Shown here: piece after piece, positions 60,085-64,000 of the stretch | Layout: each line of letters begins with the position of its first letter | Numbering within the stretch: the stretch's first letter is position 1 | Source: JARRKC01 sp963723965 | GTDB lineage: Bacteria; Acidobacteriota; UBA6911; RPQK01; JAPXNP01 | Length of the DNA: 64,000 nucleotides | Assembly (NCBI GenBank): GCA_963723965.1 | Contig: CAVRSV010000001.1 | Span: forward strand, 558,001-622,000 | Direction: 5' to 3' | Position numbers and translations under genes: made by a program | Notes under the pieces: generated by a model | Seen by the model: only the letters and a program-made list of their open reading frames with translations | The model's database searches: none | What the model was told of the DNA's origin: nothing

Positions 60085-62603
60085 AGCGCACGGCCTGGGT
60101 CCCCATCGCTGCGGTCGCCTGCCTGATCCTCACCCGGATCTTTCCGACGTCGTCTGTGGAGACGGCGGTGGTCCCGGCTCTGTTGGGCCGATCCCTCGGG
60201 CTGCTCGCATGGTGCCTGACGCTGGCCGCCCTGGGCTGGATTACTTTTCCCCTCGTTCGGGGTGTCCTGCGCCGGTTGCCGGACGAGGGATGGTTCCTGG
60301 CCCGATGGGCCGGCCTGTTTCTGGTCGGGTGGGGAGCGTGGTTGCTGTCGAGTCTGCGCCTCGTGGCCTTCTGGCCCTGGGGTGTGAGTCTTTCTGCCGC
60401 CATTCTGGCCGGCCTGGCCTGGTTGCACTCGAACCGATCCTCCGCAGAGAGGAATTCGCGGGCGGAGGGGGGCGAGGCGGCGGCGGCGCGAATCTGGAGA
60501 CTGGGTGGAGAACTGCTGTTCTGGGGCGTCTTCGCGGCACTGGTGCTTGTGCGTTACCTCAACCCGGATCTCCTGCATCCCACGACCGGCGGCGAGAAGC
60601 CCATGGAGCTGGCCATTCTCAACAGCCTCCTGAGAGCGCCCTTCTTTCCTCCGGAAGATCCCTGGCTGGCAGGTCATGCGCTGAACTACTACTACTTCGG
60701 ATTCGTGCCCGTCGCCCTGTTGGTCCGATTGACGGGCCTGCCCGTATCGACCGGCTTCAATCTGGCCGTGCCCACAGTCGGGGCGCTGTCGGCCGTCGGC
60801 GCCCTTTTGGTGGTGGGCTTCCTGGTTCGGCCCTCGACGGCGCGAGAGGCGGACCGCCGTCAGTCGTCGCCGTTCCGCAAGTTCCGGCGCGCACTCTGGG
60901 GACCCCTTCTGCTGCTGGGCATGGGCAATCTCGTGGAGCCGAAGCTCCTGGCTTCCGGCTTTCGGCGTCTGGCCGCCGCAGGGACCGGGCCGCTGTTTTC
61001 CGTGCTCGCGCCGCTCGAGGAAGCGGCGCGAGGTTGCTTCGAGTGGCTGGTGCGTGGCGCCGCCTGGCCCTACGCAACGGCCTCACTCTACTGGAACGCG
61101 ACCCGGTCCATTCCCCACCCTCCCGCCGAGGCGGCCCCCATTTCGGAGTTTCCGCTCTTCACCCTCCTGTTCGCGGATCTGCATCCCCACCTGATCGCGT
61201 TGCCGGCGATTCTCTTTCTCGTCCTGGTCCTGCTGGCGACGGCCCGCCGGGAGTCCGGGCAGCACCCGGACCGGGGCGGGTACGTTCTGACCGGCCTCGT
61301 CGCCGGAACGGTGGTGCTGATCAATCCCTGGGACCTGCCTCTGGTCGCCCTCCTGATGGTCGTCGGGCCTTTCGCATGGTCGGGCTGGAAGCGGTGGCGG
61401 ACGGATCTGCTCGGAATCGTCGCCACAGCATCGGTTGCCGCGGTCGTCCTGCTGCCCTTTCTCGCCACCTACGCGGCCCCCGTTGGCGGCGTCCGGCTCT
61501 GGCGCGGCGGCTGGACCCCACTGTCGGCCTTTCTCTGGATTCACGGCCTGTTCGTTCTGGTCATCATCTGGTGGCTGTCGGATCGCCTGCCCCGGGTGTG
61601 GCGGCGCAGCAGAGCGGCCTCTTGGGAAGCGAGGGCCTGGCCCTGGGCATGGCTGGCCGCGTCCGTGTCATTGGCACTCTTCAGCCGCTGGGGATGGATT
61701 CCGGGGACGACGGTGGTGTTGCTCCCGCTCGCAGCGGCCCTGCTGCTCCTCATCTTCCGCACCCCCTCGGCGCGCGATCGGACCATCAGCGGTCTCCTGC
61801 TCGTCGGATGCATTCTCGCTCTGGTTCCCGAGGCTCTGGCCCTGCAGGGGGATGTGGGCCGGATGAACCTGCTCTTCAAGCTTTACTTCGAGATCTGGTG
61901 GCTCTGGAGCCTCGGTGCCGCGGCCTGCGTGAGTCTGCTGCTCCGCAGAGTTTCGGAGCCGGCAGCCCAGGGAAGCGGAGCGGGTCGAGGCTGGAGAGTC
62001 GCCCTCTACTGTCTGCTGGCGGCCTCTCTCGTCTATCCTCCGCTGGCCGCGCGAGCCCGAGTCCTCGATCGGATCGACGGAGCCGCCGGCTGGGGGCTCG
62101 ATGGGTACGCCACCCTCAGCCGCGCCCGCTATCCGTTGGATGGGGACGAGGTGAGCCTGGGGGCCGACTTTCAGGCGGTCGGCTGGCTGCAGAAGGAGGT
62201 CGCGGGTCGTCCGGTCGTGGCAGAGGCCGTGACCGATGACTACGGTCTGGGGGGACGCATCAGTTCGGCCACCGGGCTGCCCACGGTCCTCGGCTGGCCG
62301 GGGCACGAGTTGCAGCAGCGCCAGTCGCAGAACGTACGCGACGAGCTGAATCAGCGCCGGCAGGATGTCCGGAGGATCTATTCGGAGACGTCGAGTAAGG
62401 AGATCCTTCCGCTGCTCAGGCGATACGGAGTGAGTTATGTGGTGGTGGGTGCGCTGGAGAGAACGGTGTACGGGGAGGCCGGCCTGGAGAAATTCCGCAG
62501 CGATTCGGGCATCTACTGGGATCCTGTTTTCGAGGTCGGCGGTTTCGTCCTCTATCGGGTGCGCGAGGCGGAAGGGCCGGTTCGGGGCGACATCCTCCCA
62601 TGA
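60081..62603 (+). CDS. Second DUF2298-family multi-pass membrane protein
   Basis: 840 residues from GTG overlapping the Agl23-like stop. Motifs LNYYYFGFVPVALLV (YYY) and FADLHPHLIALPAILFLVLV, plus GEKPMELAILNSLLR and AGHAL. Same family as the 55.7 kb gene but diverged; its His-Pro-His loop is D-L-H-P-H. The last 170 residues form a soluble domain (VGWLQKEVAGRPVVAEAVTDDY). The two DUF2298 proteins and the Agl23-like protein may form a membrane complex. Confidence 0.82.
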   Translation: MKRTAWVPIAAVACLILTRIFPTSSVETAVVPALLGRSLGLLAWCLTLAALGWITFPLVRGVLRRLPDEGWFLARWAGLFLVGWGAWLLSSLRLVAFWPWGVSLSAAILAGLAWLHSNRSSAERNSRAEGGEAAAARIWRLGGELLFWGVFAALVLVRYLNPDLLHPTTGGEKPMELAILNSLLRAPFFPPEDPWLAGHALNYYYFGFVPVALLVRLTGLPVSTGFNLAVPTVGALSAVGALLVVGFLVRPSTAREADRRQSSPFRKFRRALWGPLLLLGMGNLVEPKLLASGFRRLAAAGTGPLFSVLAPLEEAARGCFEWLVRGAAWPYATASLYWNATRSIPHPPAEAAPISEFPLFTLLFADLHPHLIALPAILFLVLVLLATARRESGQHPDRGGYVLTGLVAGTVVLINPWDLPLVALLMVVGPFAWSGWKRWRTDLLGIVATASVAAVVLLPFLATYAAPVGGVRLWRGGWTPLSAFLWIHGLFVLVIIWWLSDRLPRVWRRSRAASWEARAWPWAWLAASVSLALFSRWGWIPGTTVVLLPLAAALLLLIFRTPSARDRTISGLLLVGCILALVPEALALQGDVGRMNLLFKLYFEIWWLWSLGAAACVSLLLRRVSEPAAQGSGAGRGWRVALYCLLAASLVYPPLAARARVLDRIDGAAGWGLDGYATLSRARYPLDGDEVSLGADFQAVGWLQKEVAGRPVVAEAVTDDYGLGGRISSATGLPTVLGWPGHELQQRQSQNVRDELNQRRQDVRRIYSETSSKEILPLLRRYGVSYVVVGALERTVYGEAGLEKFRSDSGIYWDPVFEVGGFVLYRVREAEGPVRGDILP

Positions 62604-62649
62604 CCTGCTCCAGGGGAGGCTTCCGACCCGGGCCCGGGGAGAACACGCG

Positions 62650-63411
62650 TCATCGCTGGCGGGCCCGTCGGGCCACCGTCCACATCTCTCCGAACACAGA
62701 GAGGAGTGTCCAGATTTTCGCGGGAGGCGCGCCGATTCCGCCCGACAGCCCGTGACGCTGCCAGATCACCGGAACCTCCCGCACGCGCCATCGACCCCGC
62801 ACGGCGAGTCCGGTCAAGTGGATATTGGGCGCGAACGCGTCACCCGGGATGTACCTCAGGGAGTCGCGAAGGAAATCCCCCCGCATCAGGCGAAACGGCG
62901 AATTCACGTCACGGACACCACCTCCAAACAGGATTCGGACAGCCAGCCGGGCTCCCTTCGAGATCAACCTCCGACCGAAACCCTGCTTTCGGCCCACGCG
63001 CCGCCCGATCACGAAGTCGAAGCGCTCGCGCAGAGGCCACAGCTGATCGAATTCACCTGCCGGCACCTCGTCGTCCGAGTCGGTCTGAAAAACCCACTCC
63101 CCCGATGCCGCATCGTAGCCCTCCCGGATGCTTGGGCCGTGCCCCCGGTTTGGCTGGTGGACGATCCGCATTTCGGCGCACTCCCGAGCACACTCTTCCA
63201 GGAGTTCGCCGCTACCGTCGGTCGATCCGTCGTCGTAGACGAGGAACTCAAAAGGGATCTGCAGGCCGCGTAGGACTCGGATCCAGTCACTCAGGGTGTC
63301 ACTCAGGTAGAAAGCCTCGTTATGCACCGGCATGACGACGGAGAGAGTCGGCCGTCGGCCGGCGAGCCCTGCCTGCTGCATTTCCCGCGAGTCGTCCTGT
63401 GGCATGCCCAT
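62650..63411 (-). CDS. Family 2 glycosyltransferase
   Basis: 253 residues from ATG with AAGGAG six bases upstream. GT-A motifs: LSVVMPVHNEAFYLSDTL, FLVYDDGSTDGSGELLEE, QPNRGHGPSIREGYDAASG, VFQTDSDDEVP (metal-binding DxD region) and NSPFRLMRGDFLR. Resembles dolichyl-phosphate mannose synthase-like enzymes without membrane helices. It makes lipid-linked sugar donors that GT-C enzymes use, in keeping with the neighbours. Convergent with the DUF2298 operon. Confidence 0.88.
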   Translation of the reverse strand: MGMPQDDSREMQQAGLAGRRPTLSVVMPVHNEAFYLSDTLSDWIRVLRGLQIPFEFLVYDDGSTDGSGELLEECARECAEMRIVHQPNRGHGPSIREGYDAASGEWVFQTDSDDEVPAGEFDQLWPLRERFDFVIGRRVGRKQGFGRRLISKGARLAVRILFGGGVRDVNSPFRLMRGDFLRDSLRYIPGDAFAPNIHLTGLAVRGRWRVREVPVIWQRHGLSGGIGAPPAKIWTLLSVFGEMWTVARRARQR

Positions 63412-63489
63412 GGCGTGCTCCTTGCCAATCTCCGGTCCCTCCCGTCCAGCCACGAGTTCCTTCTCGCGGCCCACCGTCTCCGACCGGCC

Positions 63490-64000
63490 TCAGTGACGGT
63501 TGGCGCCCCGGTCCATGATGCGCACTTCGATGTTCGGTCCGGGACGCTCGACCTTCTCTAATTCTGTAAGCGGGACGAACCAGGCGTCAATCCAATCCCA
63601 GGCGGCCTTCTCCGCTCCCGTGCAGGATGTGAAGCTGCTGCTCTCCAGCACGGTGCCCTGCCACCTTTCGAGTTCATCGACAGGAGTCCGTCCCATGCGA
63701 AGCGGGTGGTCGCAGGTGACCAGGGCCACGACCCGGTCGGGAGGGTCTTCCGGGTCGGGAAAGCGGAACAGTTGCCAGCCGCCGGCGCTCCTCCGCGGAT
63801 CGGCCAGTTGATCGAGGTAGAGTCGAGAGATGAACCGCCCGGCCGCGACCCCGTATCTGCGGGCGACATACTGAGTCCGTCGGATCAGAGAGTCCCGATG
63901 CTCGTAGACCTGGGGCTCCGCCTCGGGAGGGCAGAGGACGACGACGGGTACCTCCTGAGGAACGTGTGCCTCGATCCAGTCACCGGCCAGGTTGCGCGTG
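63490..64000 (-). CDS. C-terminal part of a membrane glycosyltransferase (GT39/ArnT-like), 5' end outside window
   Basis: The frame is open from the right edge to TGA at 63490, 169 codons visible. The start TRNLAGDWIEAHVPQE resembles the D-T-R-x-x-A-x-x-W-I element at the beginning of the soluble C-terminal domain of PMT/GT39 proteins. Later DHPLRMGRTPVDELERWQGT and AAWDWIDAWFVPLTELEKVE show no motif I know. It precedes the GT2 gene by 78 bp on the same strand, so they are probably one operon. The membrane part cannot be seen. Confidence 0.65.
   Translation of the reverse strand, partial: TRNLAGDWIEAHVPQEVPVVVLCPPEAEPQVYEHRDSLIRRTQYVARRYGVAAGRFISRLYLDQLADPRRSAGGWQLFRFPDPEDPPDRVVALVTCDHPLRMGRTPVDELERWQGTVLESSSFTSCTGAEKAAWDWIDAWFVPLTELEKVERPGPNIEVRIMDRGANRH

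Noticed and set aside
53017..64000. Looked for lasso cyclase, B-type protease, radical SAM or LanM genes beside the peptide gene
   Set aside because: None present; a classical lasso, sactipeptide or lanthipeptide cluster is not supported.

Overview
The window is about 64 kb of GC-rich, densely coded chromosomal DNA from a diderm, LPS-making heterotrophic bacterium. LpxD, a Pal-type lipoprotein, an OmpA-domain protein, HtrA and paired M16 peptidases indicate an outer membrane. The gene mix (AgcS, M16 clusters, DUF2298/Agl23 membrane proteins, BlaI/M56 pairs, many GTG/TTG starts and 4-bp start/stop overlaps) looks most like an Acidobacteriota-type genome; this assignment is inference. A TtuA/TtuB-type tRNA thiolation pair hints at a thermotolerant or thermophilic ancestry. 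I see no rRNA, tRNA, CRISPR array, insertion sequence, integrase or phage gene.

Layout. 1-5.4 kb: 3' end of glgC, L-fucose isomerase and an FGGY sugar kinase, then a frameshifted OmpA-domain coiled-coil protein. 6-9.2 kb: a P-II protein, a two-domain VOC protein and pgi, each followed by a hairpin terminator. 9.3-11.6 kb (minus): lpxD, a ubiquitin-like sulfur carrier and TtuA. 11.8-15.5 kb: a BlaI repressor, an M56 peptidase carrying four EF-hand loops, and a lipoprotein. 15.5-25.5 kb: aldo/keto reductase, a secreted AGE-family epimerase, LipM-like protein, alanine dehydrogenase, HtrA, alanine symporter and a UvrD/PcrA helicase. 25.7-32.3 kb: a TPR protein, a lone ParB-like protein, a spore-photoproduct-lyase-like radical SAM protein flanked by short repeats, an alkaline-phosphatase-superfamily enzyme and an RsbU-type phosphatase. 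32.3-37.5 kb: a Pal/lipoprotein/M16/M16 operon and a divergent third M16 protein. 37.5-44.4 kb: the rimP-nusA-infB-DUF503-nrnA-truB operon behind a promoter plus terminator-like leader. 44.5-52.7 kb: a ClpX-like unfoldase, an aldo/keto reductase, yajQ, pyrE, an ABC exporter whose permease is fused to a metal-site-less amidohydrolase domain, and a Tat-exported Gfo/Idh protein. 53-64 kb: a nucleotidyltransferase, a 55-residue Tat-signal peptide, PqqD and HprK-like genes running directly into DUF2298, Agl23-like, DUF2298, GT2 and GT-C genes.

The most interesting locus is 53.0-55.7 kb. A tiny Tat-signal peptide ending in a Pro/Thr/Ser tail with a C-terminal Ser sits next to a PqqD-type peptide-binding protein, an HprK-related kinase and a nucleotidyltransferase. 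It looks like a peptide phosphorylation/decoration system without any visible cyclase, and it is translationally coupled to a membrane glycosylation module. Other notable items are the permease/pseudo-amidohydrolase fusion, the sulfur carrier with three residues after its di-glycine, the M56-EF-hand sensor, the ClpX-like unfoldase without a zinc domain, and the leader in front of rimP.
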